Assembly: GCF_019320115.1 (NCBI RefSeq)
Contig: NC_089584.1
Location: forward strand, 72,385,533 to 72,449,532
Reading direction: 5' to 3'
Length of the DNA stretch: 64,000 nucleotides
From: Miscanthus floridulus
Lineage: Eukaryota > Streptophyta > Magnoliopsida > Poales > Poaceae
In this document: positions 1 through 12,800 of the stretch, piece after piece
Layout: each line of letters starts with the position of its first letter
How positions within the stretch are numbered: position 1 is the first letter of the stretch
Notes under the pieces: model-generated
What the model saw: the letters and a program-made list of their open reading frames with translations, nothing else
Databases searched by the model: none
What the model was told of the DNA's origin: nothing
Translations under genes and position numbers: made by a program

Positions 1-49
1 GTGCAGATGGGCAACGATTCATCGAGTGTGCCGAAAGCACTATAACATA

Positions 50-293
50 GCCTTTGTTTAGTTCCAGAAATTTGGATTTCGGGGCTACTGTAGCACGTTC
101 GTTTTATTTGGCAAATAGTGTTCAAACATAGACTAATTAGGCTCAAAACGTTCGTCTCGCAATTTCCCACCAAACTGTGCAATTAGTTTTTCTTTTCGTC
201 TACATTTAATGCTCCATACACGGGCCGCAAACATTCGATGTGACAGGTACTGTAGCAACTTTTTTGGAAGTTGGGGTGAAACTAAACAAGGGC
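50..293. mobile_element. MITE-like element
   Basis: The ends are imperfect inverted repeats: GCCTTTGTTTAGTT on the left, and AACTAAACAAGGGC on the right, whose reverse complement is GCCCTTGTTTAGTT. The inner part of both ends shares CTACTGTAGCA. The element is about 244 bp and has no coding capacity. ATA flanks both sides, which would fit a 3-bp target duplication, but three bases are weak evidence. Short elements with this CCTTGTTTAGTT terminus are familiar in grass intergenic DNA. Superfamily assignment (PIF/Harbinger or hAT) is inference. Confidence 0.55.
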
Positions 294-336
294 ATAATAT
301 CTCTGCAGACTAAACCTATCTAAGCATGGACTGTGG

Positions 337-490
337 GGCTTATGTCCCATTCGCTGGTCTGAAACTTGACTGAAATTGGCTGAAAAATACTGTTCCGACT
401 AAATTGTTGTGAGAGAAAAATATTGTTCCGGCTGGAAAAAGAAGCCGAACAAGCCAAATATAGGATAAGCCGAATATGGGGTAAGATTGA
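337..490. mobile_element. MITE-like remnant
   Basis: The segment contains repeated TGTTCCGGCTG / TGTTCCGACTA motifs around a GTTGTGAGAGAAAAA core. GGCTTAT near the left end recurs inverted near the right end (ATAAGCC). This arrangement resembles a common grass MITE with GGCTTGTTCGGCT-like ends, here degraded. No clean terminal repeat or target duplication was found. Confidence 0.35.
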
Positions 491-1014
491 GCAACAGTGG
501 AGATGTCATAATTGTTTTCTTCTTTTAAACGCAGTGTAGACGTAAACAAAGTTAACAGAAGAAAAAAATGTTGTGCAACCTTATTTCTCTCTTTCTTCTT
601 CTTTATCTCCGTATCATCAATTTCATATCAACATTGGGGTTCATCATTTACAAAGTTAATAGATGCCCGCCTATCATTTCTCAGTTTAATTAATTTTATA
701 ATTAGGAAGATCTGATCCGATGCAATTTAGAAGAAAATATTAAACACCATTTAGCTTTGGCATGGCAATCCCTCTCCCACTCACGCACACCACTGCCCTT
801 GAATCCAACGAAACAAGATCGTTTGATGTACGACTACGACACGAGGTGACATAGCCACTGACATGTGGGGTCGGATCCATACGAGGTGATTGTTTGGATG
901 GAGAGTTTATAGATCTGTTTATGTAAATTTTTTAATACTGAATTCCTGGAGAACCAGTTTTAAGTTGTTAAAATTAAGATGATATTTATCGTAAATCATG
1001 TTTGGTATATAAAT
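491..1014. other. intergenic, no feature recognised
   Basis: This is AT-rich sequence without a convincing coding frame. Short open frames here lack codon bias or recognisable motifs. The stretch ends exactly where the inverted repeat of the outer Mutator-like element begins. Confidence 0.5.
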
Positions 1015-1299
1015 GAGAAAATTGGAGTTTTACTCCTATGGTAGATGAGTTTCGCTCAAATGCCAGCGAAGTTGTGGGCTTCGTTAGAATGCCTCTATGA
1101 AATGGGTCTTTCACACTATATTGCTATTTTAGATTTAAGCCAACTTTTAATCTTTTTCACCTCAGCTTTTGACTTGCTCTAACCATTTTGCCCTTGGGCT
1201 CATTACCCTTATCCTCTCATTCTCACACCTTCACGCGATCTTCTCTCTCGTGTCTCTCTCGTGTCGAACACAGGTGCAACTGCCGCTAGCATAGCCGGC
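1015..1299. mobile_element. Mutator-like element E, left half
   Basis: The segment begins GAGAAAATTGGA and its first 200 bp or so matches, inverted, the stretch ending at 29227. Shared blocks include GAGAAAATTGGA, TCAAATGCCA.CGAAGTTGTGG, CTATATTGC.ATTTT and CTTTTAATCTTTTTCA. Long TIRs beginning GAGAAAAT and a GC-rich interior fit a Mutator-like (MULE/Pack-MULE) element. The element was about 1.03 kb before Copia A split it at 1299/1300. The 9-bp flanks (TATATAAAT left, CGTGTACAT right) match at only 5 positions, so the target duplication is not demonstrated. Confidence 0.65.
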
Positions 1300-2835
1300 T
1301 GTAAGGGATTATGACGCCCAAGAGGGGGGTGAATTAGACAACTTAAAACTCTAACTCTAAACTACGGTCTCTTTTTCTATCCTTAGTAAAAACCTATACA
1401 AAAGATAAACTATCTAAATGTGCAACTACGATTTTGCTAGTGTGTTGCTATCTCTACTGCAAAAAGAAGTTATGCAACCCATGTTCCAAACCTATCAACT
1501 AGCCTATCACTAAGCTAGGAAAGTAAAGCACAAACCAAGATCTCAATATAAATGCGGAAGCGAAAGAGTAAGGTAGAGATATGCAAACTCCCGTCGACGA
1601 CTTCGGTATTTTTACCAAGGTATCGAGAAGCGCGCAAGCGTCTCCCTAGTCCTCGTTGGAGCCCCTCATAAGAAATCCCTCGCAAGGGCCAAACTTCTGG
1701 TCGGGTAACTCCGTGGATAGCCCTAGGCCTTCCACACGCGCAAGTGGAGGCTTCGGTGTGCCTTTCGGCAAGCCTCTCTCGGACCGCTCCCCGCTGTCTT
1801 CACTATCAAGCTTCTGGCCAAACCATCACGGGCCTTATTCCCTTCGGTACACGATGGCGGTTACACCATAAACGCGGTTGGTATGATCTCATAAGACTAC
1901 AAGCACCTCCGATGTACAACAATGGTGCGCGCAAGGACCGAGTGGTAAGAGGTGTGCAAACCTCACTAAACACTAGGCCTAAACCTAGAGCAAACGCATA
2001 AGCGGTGGTCTAACTAACCTAAGCACTTCGCAAAAGCACCTACGCTAATCACCAAATATATCACTAAGCACTATGCAAGTGGAGATTACTAAAATGGTGT
2101 ATCAACACCCTTGGTATGTTTTCTTAGCTCTCCACTCTCAAATGGCCGGTTGGAGGGTCTATTTATAAGTCCCATGGAGAAAGTAGCCGTTGGGGACGAA
2201 ACCCAGCTTTCTGCCATTGACCGGACGCGTAGGTCGTCCTGATCGGACGTGTCCGATCGTCTCGACTGTTGAAGCCGGCCGTTGGCGCTCACTGTTGATC
2301 GGACTCTTTGGTGACTCGGGTCGCTTACCATCTGACGTGTTCGGTTGACGTTTCGCTGTTCTGGAACCTCTCTGGACTCGATTGGACGCCACTACCTGGT
2401 GCGTCCGGTCGTCCACAGCTGCTGCGTCCGGTCCTTACTGAGTTGTTGCTACGATGATGAACAGTGAAGTCCATGCGTCCGGTCACTGCCTCGCGCAGAG
2501 TCCAGTCACTGCTGCTGACGCCTGCTGTTGCCGAGCAATTGATCGGACGCGTCCGGTCACCTCTGCCGAGCTCGTTTCTTCACGATTTTACGTCCGGCTA
2601 GGTTCCCATCTTCGTGCTTATACTTTACTTGATATCTTGGGTCTTCTCTTGTGCTTCTAGGGTCTTGCTTATGGTGTTGATCATGGAATCATCATGTCGC
2701 CTTCGTCCAAATCACGCCTTGCACCCTATTGTACTACAAAACAATTACTTGTAAATTTATTAGTCCAATTTGGTTGTGTTGGTCATCAAACACCAAAATC
2801 CAAAGTAAATGGGCCTAGGGTCCATTTTCTTTACA
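1300..2835 (-). repeat. 3' LTR of Copia A
   Basis: The LTR is 1,536 bp and bounded by TG...CA in either orientation (TGTAAGGG at the left, TTTACA at the right). Positions from about 1910 to 2835 align with 27541-28484. On the minus strand a TATA-like TTATAAATAGA lies near 2155-2170. A cluster of CGGAC/GTCCG half-sites runs from about 2215 to 2560. Confidence 0.8.
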
Positions 2836-4083
2836 ATCTCTCTCTTTTTGGTGATTAATGACAATACGACCAAAGCAAGTAAATAAAAAAAATAGAATTT
2901 AAAAACTATTTACTTGCTAGGATGCAATGCAAAGAGCAATGTTATATGATGCTAAAAGATACCACATGTAAACATCTTTGAAAACTTATCTTGCCCTTAC
3001 AAATGTTCCCATGTGGCATTATGGATTTAAGCCTCCTCCTAACTCCATAATCCACTATCTTCCCTTTCTCAAACCATTACCACTTGTAAATTATTATAAT
3101 CGGGCTTGCTTTTAGTCCTATAAATTCTCCCCCTTTGGAATCAAACACCGAAAAAGAAGATATTAGTAGCACAAGGGAGGATCAAACTTTGTGATCCTTT
3201 ATATATGGAGTGGAATAGGTCATAAAATTTGACTATCACATTACATAGACTAAGCTCCCCCTAAATATATGCATACATATGATGGAGAATGTAGTTTACG
3301 CATAATTAGCAAATTAATGCTCAAGGGAGTTTAATCTATATAATGCATGGAGAAAGCATATAAATACCAAAGTGAAATCATCATGATGACATTGGTTTAG
3401 AAATACCACATGTGGAAACCAATTTGATTTATACCACTTGCAATAGGTGGTGGATATTTGAAGTATGATGCTTAACTCCGGGGACTCCATTTTCCTTGTA
3501 ATGAGACTACTACACACATGATAAGCATGAAAAGGTGTTAGTCTCAAAGCATCCAACTTGTAGAGTAACCTCTCCCTAAATTTGTGCACACAAGTATGAA
3601 ATACTTGTATAAGACATGCGCATTGATTTTAGAATAAAAAATACCACTTGAAAGATGACATCACATGAATGTGTGAATCATTTTCAAAAATGATATTTGG
3701 AGAAAATTATCTATAATTTGGACTTTGGCACATATTAGATGAACAATTATAAAACAAGCTATGTGTCGTGCTCCTAAATAATTTAAACCATGTAGGTTTG
3801 CTCCAAGGGTTAAGAGTGAAACCGAGCAAGCCTACCATAAGATATACCTAGTATATGCAAGACAAAAGATTAAACATGCAAATGCAAACCTATGCATGAA
3901 AAGGAACTAGATGCTAATTAAAATTACAAGAAATTAAATCTAGTTACATAACATGGGAAGAGGAATTTAGGTCCATAGTATTCACTAACCCACTTGGCAA
4001 TTACCTTGTCCATAATGATGCACCCCATAAAATGCACCCGTACTTTGCCAAGTCTCCAAATTCCCTGAAGTCCATCGGACTTC
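2836..4083 (-). other. Copia A 3' non-coding region with polypurine tracts
   Basis: The primary polypurine tract adjoins the LTR (2836-2851, read CCAAAAAGAGAGAGAT on the minus strand). More minus-strand purine runs occur near 3127-3140 and 3253-3262. Multiple polypurine tracts upstream of the 3' LTR are a described trait of Sireviruses. No pol motif (integrase, RT or RNase H) was found, and the short open frames here have no recognisable content. Confidence 0.6.
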
Positions 4084-5702
4084 TCACTTCCCTTTCGAGA
4101 TCCAAACGTTCTTGGTGCTCTTCATATTGGAAATAATCTCCTTTGGCACCCAAATGCGTTTGGCCCCATTGTTGACTTGCTTGTTCACCTTGATGGCCAC
4201 CACCTTGTTATTTTTCTTCTTCTTCAAGAGATAAGGTGTGGAGGCCTTTTTGTCCACCTTGTTGGTGTAGGTGTTGGAGAGCTTGCTTGTTTCCTTTTTG
4301 TTTTTCTCTTTCTTCTTAGCTTCTCCCCCATTCTTCACCTTGCACTCATAGGACTTGTGGCCTTCCTTGTGGCACACGTAGCAAACCACGGTTTGTCCTT
4401 CATCAAGCTTCTTCACTCCCTTAACGATGTTATCTTGATGATGTTTGGCTTTCTCCGTTTTGCTTTTTAATTGAGTCAAGTCCTTGGTAAGGCGAGCCAC
4501 TTCTTGCTTGAGTTTCTCATTCTCTATTGCGATCTCTTGTGTGCATGTATCTACAACAACTTTCTCAACATAAACTTTGTTGCACAAGGGTGAGTCTAAA
4601 CATAAATCATTGCAAGAAGTAGAAGCATCCTTTTTAGGCATGTCAAAGATAGAACTTTTCTTTTTAGATGCCTTGGTGAGGGTTGTACCGACGGCTTCAA
4701 GATTAGCAACCATCATAATGTTTGCACATGGTTTCCATTTTAGCAAGCAAACTTTTATAAGCATCTTGTGAGCTAGCAAACTTTTCTTTTAATTTTTTAT
4801 TTTTCTTTACAAGTTGCTCATCATTGATTGTGCATGCATTTGTTGTTGCACTAGCCTCAAGTTGCTCAATTTTAGTAGATAGTTCAATATTGAGATTAGC
4901 AAATGTCTCATATTGTTTAAGCAAGGTTTTATATGCTTCTTGTGAACTATCTAGCTTTTCTTACAACATTTTTAGCTTCTTTTGTTGGCTAGTGCAAGCC
5001 TTAGCATATTTAAGATTCTTGCACAAGTTCATTAAGAGAAGGCATTTCATCATCACTATCACTCTCACTAGAGGATGAGGTTTCATTACCTCATGCCATA
5101 AGGCACACACGAGAAGAGCTTGATGATGAGTGCTTGTGGCCTCGCCTCTTGTGATGGTCTTATTCTTCACTTGAAGAATCATCCTATGACCTTATTGATG
5201 TGAGGGCTTTGTCCTTGCACGCCTTTTTCTTTGTCTTGGGTGTGGGCTTATTTAGACAAACTTCCACAAAGTGCCCAACTCGCCGCATCCATAGCATCCT
5301 TTCTTTCTTTGCTCATTTCTTTGATTGGTGAAGATGAAATCTTGAATTTGGATGGGCACACCCTTGATATTGAGCCTTTGGATCATCTTCTCTACCTCGT
5401 TGATAAGTTTGATTGATTCTTCATCAAGGCCGAAGGTGGAGGAGGAAGATTGATCATCATCACTTGAATCTACATCATCATCATCATCTTCTTCTTCATG
5501 TTCACTTGAGGAGCTTGAGCTTGAGTTTGTCTCAACTTGCTTGCCCTTCATCTTCTTTTTATCACTACATGCGAGAGCTTTGCCTTTGCTTGATGACGAG
5601 GCTTCTTCTTAACCCATCTTCCATGACATTTCAAATGCCACTATCATGCCAATGACTATGGACAGGGTCATGGAGCTCAAGTCCTCAATGTTGTGAAGGA
5701 TG
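4084..5702 (-). pseudogene. gag remnant of Copia A
   Basis: Fragments in several minus-strand frames together give a Copia-type gag C-terminal half. An acidic, Ser-rich stretch (about 5440-5540) is followed by a first zinc-knuckle-like motif CYGCGELG (about 5265-5285). Then come coiled-coil segments (about 4703-5180), a second CCHC knuckle CYVCHKEGHKSYEC (about 4340-4385) and a Lys-rich tail with the WVPK motif typical of Sirevirus gag ends. Frame changes near 5250, 4950 and 4780 break it. The N-terminal part is missing because Copia B inserted at 5703 and the region on its far side was deleted. In an active element gag forms the cytoplasmic particle and binds RNA; this copy cannot be functional. 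Confidence 0.75.
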
Positions 5703-7783
5703 TGAAAGCTCTAGTTTGGTTTTGGTGAATTGATGAAACCCTAAGTGCTAACCTAGTTTATCAAAGTGATTATGAGATAGGTAGCACTACTCCAAGTGGT
5801 GAAGCAAATGAAGATCATGACTTGATGATGGTGATGCCATGGTGATGATCAAATGCTTGGACTTGGAAAAGAAGAAAGAAAAACAAAAAGCTCAAGGCAA
5901 AGGTGAAACTTGATAGGAGTTTTTTTGTTTTGGTGATCGAGACACTTAGTGAGTGTGATCACATTTAGAATCGATAGCCATACTATTAAGAGGGGTGAAA
6001 CTCGTATCAAAATACAGTTACCAAAGTGCCACTAGATGTTCTAACTCATTGCATATGCATTTAGGATCTAGTGGAGTGCTAACACCCTTGAAAACATTTG
6101 TGAAAATATGCTAACACATGTGCACAAGGTGATACACTTGGTGGTTGGCACATTTGAGCAAGGGTAAAGAAGATAGAGTTGAAAAGGAGTTGAATGCGTT
6201 GATCACGGGTGCCCGGACACGTCTGATATAGATACCAGACACGTCCGGTATTCTGGCCAGGCGTGGGTAGAGTTGCCAAGGTAACCGAACTCTGGTTCAG
6301 TGGAGTGACCAGACACTAACGAGTTACTGTTCAGTATCAGGTCAAAGTGATATAGCCTGAAGCAGGATTGCAGAGAGCGACCAGATGCATCCGGTCGCCA
6401 CACCAGACGCGTTCGGTGTGAACCAGCAAGTCTTAGGTTTTTAGCTCAATAATTGATCGGACGCTGGAAGCGTCTGGTCCGGTGTGACCAGACGTGTCCG
6501 GTACGCCCAGAGCGGCTCTGGGAGCTCTTTGAACTCGACTGGACGCTGCATCTCCCGCGTCTAGTCTGGTGTGACTAGATGCGTCCGGTCAGACCAAAGT
6601 GGCTCTGGGAGCTCTATGGACTCAATCGGACGTTGTATCTCCCACGTCCGGTAGTTTTCTAATAGTGCGTCTGATCACGTAGTATTAGCCATTGGGCGTG
6701 AATGGCTAAAAATTTGAAAGGGACACATGGTGGTCAGGCTATGATTGGACATAGCGATCGGACGTGTCCAGTCACCACACTGGACACGTCCGGTGCACAC
6801 ACCTACATGTTCGGTCGTCATGCAGTCAGTCCAATAATTGAGCCAATGACTCTATTGTTTGGGGTGTCTATAAATATTGTTTGGCCAGCTCTAGCTCAAT
6901 CTCTTGGCCATTTGCATTGACATAGCAACCTTGTGAGCTTAGCCAAAGCCCTCCCACTCATCTCCATCATTGATTCATCATCTTTGTGAGATTGAGAGAG
7001 AATTCAAGTGCATTGCTTGAGTGATTGCATCTAGAGGCACTTGGCATACGTGTTTTGCTATGGGATTTTCTTATTACTCTTGGTGGTTGCCACCACCTAG
7101 ATGGCTTGGAGTAGCAAGGATCGTCAAGCGGAGGTTGGTGATTGTCTCCAGCTCTGATCGTGGTGATTGTGAGGGGTTCTTGACCTTTCTCCGGCGGAGA
7201 GCCAAAAGATACTCTAGTAAATTGCTCATGGCTTGTGTGATCCTCATCTTGTGTTGGTTGTGCGGCACCCTATTGAGGGTTTGGCATGTGATGCCAATTA
7301 GCGCGTGAACCTCCAAGTGAGTGAATCACCACAACGAGGACTAGCTTGCCGGCAAGCAAGTGAACATCGGTAAAAAATCATTGTGCCATCAGTTGATTTT
7401 AAGGTGATTGGTTTTCATTGGTATTCATTCTTGTGATTGATTGGTCCATTCCTCGAATTGGCGGTATAACCATCTTGCTCTCTCTCTCTTTATATTACCG
7501 CAAACTAGTTGTTAAGCTCTTTAGTGTAGCTAGTCATGAGAGCTTGTTAGTTTGGTTAGTATGGCTCTTTAGTTAGCCTTTGAGAGCACACTAACTTAGT
7601 ATAGTGACATAGCCATTGTGTGGATAGAGACTATATAAACTAGAATTGTGCTAGATGGCTTGCATTTTTAGTAGGCTAAAGCAACACTCGCTTCGCCTCA
7701 TATTTGTCTAACCGGTTTGCTAAGTGTTGTTGTAGAAATTTTTATAGGCTATTCACCCCCCCTCTAGCCATTAGGACGTTTCA
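5703..7783 (+). repeat. 5' LTR of Copia B
   Basis: The LTR is 2,081 bp, starting TGAAAGCTCTAG and ending GACGTTTCA directly before the PBS. It matches 26104-27531. A TATA box TCTATAAATAT lies near 6867-6877, with transcription presumably starting shortly downstream. A dense cluster of CGGAC/GTCCG half-sites spans about 6210-6830, just upstream of that TATA box. Copia D LTRs are the same family in reverse orientation. Confidence 0.88.
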
Positions 7784-7785
7784 AG

Positions 7786-7798
7786 TGGTATCAGAGCC
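7786..7798 (+). other. primer binding site of Copia B
   Basis: TGGTATCAGAGCC lies 2 bp after the 5' LTR. It is the complement of the 3' end of plant initiator tRNA-Met, the usual primer of plant Copia elements. It fixes the LTR end and the element's orientation. Confidence 0.92.
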
Positions 7799-7840
7799 AT
7801 GGTCACCATAATTTGAGGCTTAACAACCTTCGGTGGAAAA

Positions 7841-9876
7841 ATGGCTCAAATCAACAGCACCAAGAAGCCACCCTAATTTGATGGCTCAAACTATCCCTAT
7901 TGGAAGGCTAAGATGACAACTTATATCAAGTCAATCAATAGAAAGGTTTAGAAGGTGGTGGAGACCAAGATTGAGATTGATGATGAAGAGGCTCCCACCG
8001 TCGCTGAAGAGGTGCTACTCCAAAATAATGACATTGCTCTTAGTGCCATCCATGATGCTTTGGATGAGAGAACATTTGAGCAAATTAAGAACATTAAGAG
8101 AGCTCATGAAGCATGAAAGAAGTTGGAGGAATCATTTGAGGGCACTCAAGCCATAAAGGGTGCAAAGACATACATTCTCAAGGAGAAGTTTGCAAGCTTC
8201 AAGATGAAGGAGGATGAGAGTATGTCGGAGATGTTCCATAGGCTTCAAGTGCTTGTCAATGATCTCAAAGCACTTGGAGAAGAGGTGAAGGACAAGGACT
8301 TCTCCCATAAGTTCTTGAGATGCTTACCCTCAAGATTTGGCACATTGGTCACTATTCTAGTGAGGAGTGGTTTGGACACCATGACACCAAACCAAGTGTT
8401 GGGAGATATAATGACCGATGATACATATAGAGATGATGATGAGAAGGAAGAAAAGAAGGAGAAGAAAGATGAGAAGAAGAGTGTGGCATTCAAGGCCACA
8501 TCATCCAAGGGCAAGGCAAAGCAAGAATCATCAAGTGAAGATGAAGACTCGAGCTTTGATGAGATGGATGATGAGAAGATGGCTCTCTTTGTTAAGAGAT
8601 TTGGCAAGTTCATGATGAAGAAGGGCTACCATGCTAGAAGAAAGAAGTCTTTATCCAAGAACAAGGAAGAGTCAAGAAGGTGCTTCAATTGCGAAAGTAA
8701 AGATCATCTTGTTGCTCAATGCCCCTACAATAGTGATAATGATGACAACAAGAAGAACAAGAAGGAAAAGAAAGAGAAGAAGGACAAAATGACCTTCAAG
8801 AAGAAGAAGAAGGGTGGTTCATATGTGGTAACTTAGGATAGTGATGCTTCCTCAAGTGTTGATGATGATAGTGATGATGATAAGACCACCAAGAAGAAGG
8901 CACTTGCAAGCATTGCTATCAATGAGAAGCCTTCTCTCTTCGACACTCCATCATGCTTCATGGCTAAGGCCACTAAGGTACAAACTTATGATGATGGAAG
9001 TGATGAGAAACATGATAATGATAATGAAAGTGATAGTGATGATGATGAACCAACTAAGGATGAATTACTTGACATGCTAGATGATGCTAAAGTGCACTTT
9101 GACATTAAGAGAAGGGAATGCAAAAGCTTGCGTAAGGAACTAAAATCCCTTAAGCAAGCCTTTGATGAGCTCAATGCATCTCATGAGAGGCTAGAGGAAG
9201 CACTGAGAAGCTTGGCAAGGCTCACAAGAAGCTTGAAAAAGCTCATTCATCTTTGCTTGATGAGCAAAATAAGAAGCATGTTGAGACATATAATGTAGGC
9301 TTAACTTGTGACTTAATTGATGAATCATTCTATAAGCCTATTATTGTTGCACCCACTAACCCTTCTTGTAGCACTTCCACTTCCACCTTATCTAGTAGTG
9401 ATGGTTTCACATGTGATGCCTCACTAATGGTTGAGAATGAGACCCTCAAGAAGGAGGTCAATGAGCTCACTCACACCTTGGCTAAGGCCTATGGTGGTAA
9501 GGACTGCTTGCTTATGTGCCTGGGTAACCAAAGAGCTTCTCTCTACAAAGAGGGATTGGGCTATACCCCAAAGAAAGGCAAGGCGGCCTTTGCTTCTCAC
9601 AAGACTAGTTTTATGAAGAACAATGGTCGGTTTTGCACTAGTTGCAAGCAAGTTGGTCATAAAGAGCATGAGTGCAAGAACAAGAGCAAGAATGCTAATG
9701 CATCATCAATTAAGATTAATTCTTTCTATGTGCTTACCAAGGGTACAAATGGTGTAAAAGCTAAGTTTATTGGTACACCATGGATGGGCTTAAAGAAGAA
9801 AGCCATATGGGTGCCAAAGAGCTTGGTCACTAACCTTTAAGGACCCAAGCAAGTTTGGGTACCTAAAAGGAATTGA
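7841..9876 (+). pseudogene. gag of Copia B, with stops and a frameshift
   Basis: The ATG at 7841 opens a frame carrying the Copia gag N-terminal pattern (FDGSNYPYWKAKM) and then a UBN2-like region (KLEESFEGT..IKGAK, FKMKEDESMSEMFHRLQ). An acidic/Lys-rich linker and zinc knuckle CFNCESKDHLVAQC (about 8682-8723) follow. After a coiled coil comes a second knuckle CTSCKQVGHKEHEC (about 9634-9675), and the gag ends near WVPKRN. Four in-frame stops lie at 7874, 7949, 8114 and 8834. A one-base deletion near 9200 changes frame, and a further stop sits at 9838. Gag would form the particle; this copy is dead. Confidence 0.85.
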
Positions 9877-12800
9877 TCTTCAATTACAAAGCTGGAGGAA
9901 GGCATTGGGTTCTTAATAGTGGGTGCGCTCAACACACAACCGGTGATGCAAGAATGTTCAACTCAATCAATACCAATGACAATGATGGTTATGATAGTAT
10001 CACATTTGGTGACAATGGCAAAGGCAAGGTCAAAGGGCTTGGTAAGATTATAATATTCAATAACATGAGCATATCCAATGTGTTGCTAGTAGAGAGCTTG
10101 AACTTCAATTTGCTATCCATAGCTGAATTATGTGATCTTGGATTCAAATGCATATTTAGGGTAGATGATGTAGAGATCATAAGTGTAGATGGCTCTAACT
10201 TGATCTTCAAAGGCTTTAGATATGAGAATCTATACTTGGTTGATTTCAGTGCTAGTGAAGCTCAGCTATCTACATGTTTGTTCACTAAGTCTATCATGGG
10301 TTGGTTATGACATAAAAGGCTTGGTCATGTTGGAATGAAACAATTGAATAGATTAGTCAAGCATGACTTGGTTAAAGGCTTGAAAGATGTAGTGTTTGAG
10401 AAAGATAAGCTTTGTAGCTCTTGTCAAGCCAGAAAACAAGTTGGAAACACCCATCCTAAGAAAAGCATAATAAGCACTAGTAAAGCATTTGAGTTATTGC
10501 ACATGGACTTGTTTGGGCCAACTCAATACACTAGCATTGGTGGCAACAAATATGGCTTTGTGATAGTGGATGATTACACTAGATACACATGGGTATTCTT
10601 TCTAGTGGACAAAAGTGATGTGTTTGCAATATTCAAATCATTTGTTAAGGGCATTCACAATGAGTTTGAAACAACCATCAAGAGAATTAGAAGTGACAAT
10701 GGTAGTGAGTTCAAGAACACTAGAATTGATGAGTTATGTGATAAATTTAGAATTAGACATCAATTCTTAGCCAAGTACACTCTACAATCAAATGGCCTTG
10801 TTGACAGGAAGAATAGAACACTCATTGATATGATAAGGTCTATGCTTTGTGAGTACAATGTGAGTCAATCCTTTTGGACCAAAGCTATCAACATGGCTTG
10901 CTATTGTAGCAACCACCTTTATTGTCACTCACTAAAAGAAAAGACACCATATAAGCTCTTGAATGGTAGAAAGCCCAACATTGCATATTTTTATGTCTTT
11001 GGTTGCAAATGCTATATCTTGAATAAAGGCACTAGATTGAGCAAATTTGATAAGAAGTGTGATGAAGGATTCCTACTTGGATACTCAACTACTAGCAAAG
11101 ATATAGAGTTTGGAATTTGGATAGTGGTACTCTTGAGGAAGTTCATGATGTTGAATTTGATGAAACCAAGGGTTCCTAAAATGAGAATGAGAACTTGGAA
11201 GATGTTAGATCCATTCAACTTTCAAATGCCATGAAGAATATGGATGTTGGTGAATTAAGGCCTAGGCAAGTGAATGATGATGAAGATGATCAAGTGCAAG
11301 TGCTCTCTAACTCAAATGTGCAAGATGATACAAATCAAGCTAGTACAAGTGACTCTCATGATAATGAACAAGATCAAGTGGCTAGTGCATCATCTCAACC
11401 CAATGATCAAGCAAGTGCAAGTAATCAAGTTCTAATCCTCCAACCAACCAATATTATAAGGGATCATCCATTGGACACTATCATTGGTGATATTTCAAGA
11501 GGTGTGCAAACTAGATCAAGATTAGCTTCATTTTGTGAGCATTTCTCATTTGTGTCATCCATTGAACTAAAGAAGATAGATGAAGCATTAAAGGATGTTG
11601 ATTGGGTGAATGCTATGCATGAAGAATTGAATAATTTCACAAGAAATCAAGTATGGGAATTGGTAGAGAGACCAAAGGGACACAATGTGATTGGAACAAA
11701 ATGGGTCTTTAGAAATAAGCAAGATCAAGATAGGATAGTAGTAAAGGACAAAGCAAAATTGGTAGCACAAGGATATACACAAGTTGAAGGTCTTGACTTT
11801 GGAGAAACATATGCCCCGGTTGCTAGATTAGAAGCAATTTAAATCTTATTAGCCTATGCTTGTGCCCACAACATCAAGCTCTATCAAATGGATGTCAATA
11901 GTGCATTTCTCAATGGTTACATCAATAAAGAAGTACATGTTGAGCACCCTCCTAGTTTTGAAGATGACAAGAAGCCCGACCATGTGTACAAGTTGAAGAA
12001 GGCATTGTATGGCTTGAAGCAAGCACCTAGAGCATGGTATGAGAGATTGAGAGACTTCCTACTCTCTAAAGGGTTCATGATGGAAAAGGTTGACACCACT
12101 CTTTTCACCAAGAAGATTGGCAAAGACTTATTTGTGTTGCAAATCTATATTGATGACATCATATTTGGATCAACCAATCAAGACTTTTATGAAGAGTTTG
12201 GAAAGATGATGGTTAATGAGTTTGAAATGTCTATGATTGGAGAGTTAAGTTACTTCCTTGATCTTTAAACCAAGCAATTAAAAAATGGTACATTTGTGAG
12301 TCAAGGCAAGTACATCAAAGACATGCTCAAGAAGTTTGGCATGAGAGATAGCAAAGCCATTAGTACACCAATGGGAACAAATGGCAACTTGGATAGTAAT
12401 GCAAGTGGCAATATGGTAGATAAAAAATTGTATCGGTCTATGATTGGAAGCCTACTCTATGTGACCGCATCAAGGCTAGATGTCATGTTTAGTGTATGCA
12501 TGTGTGCATGATTTCAAGCCTCACCAAGAGAAAGTCATTTAAAGGCTACAAAAAGAATATTGAGGTACTTGAAGCATACACAAAATGTTGGTTTATGGTA
12601 TCCCAAAGGAGCAATGCTTGAGCTAGTTGGTTACTTTGACTCGGATTATGCGGGATGTAAGGTTGAAAGGAAGAGCACCTTGGGCACATGTCAATTGTTA
12701 GGAAGATCACTTGTTTCATGGTCATCAAAGAAGCAAAATAGTGTTGCATTATCAACCGCCAAAGCCGAATACATATCCACCGGTAGTTGTTGTGCACAAA

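Noticed and set aside
2089..2416. Minus-strand ORFs in the Copia A LTR
   Set aside because: Arise from the CGGAC/GTCCG palindrome cluster and are not conserved in the right LTR.
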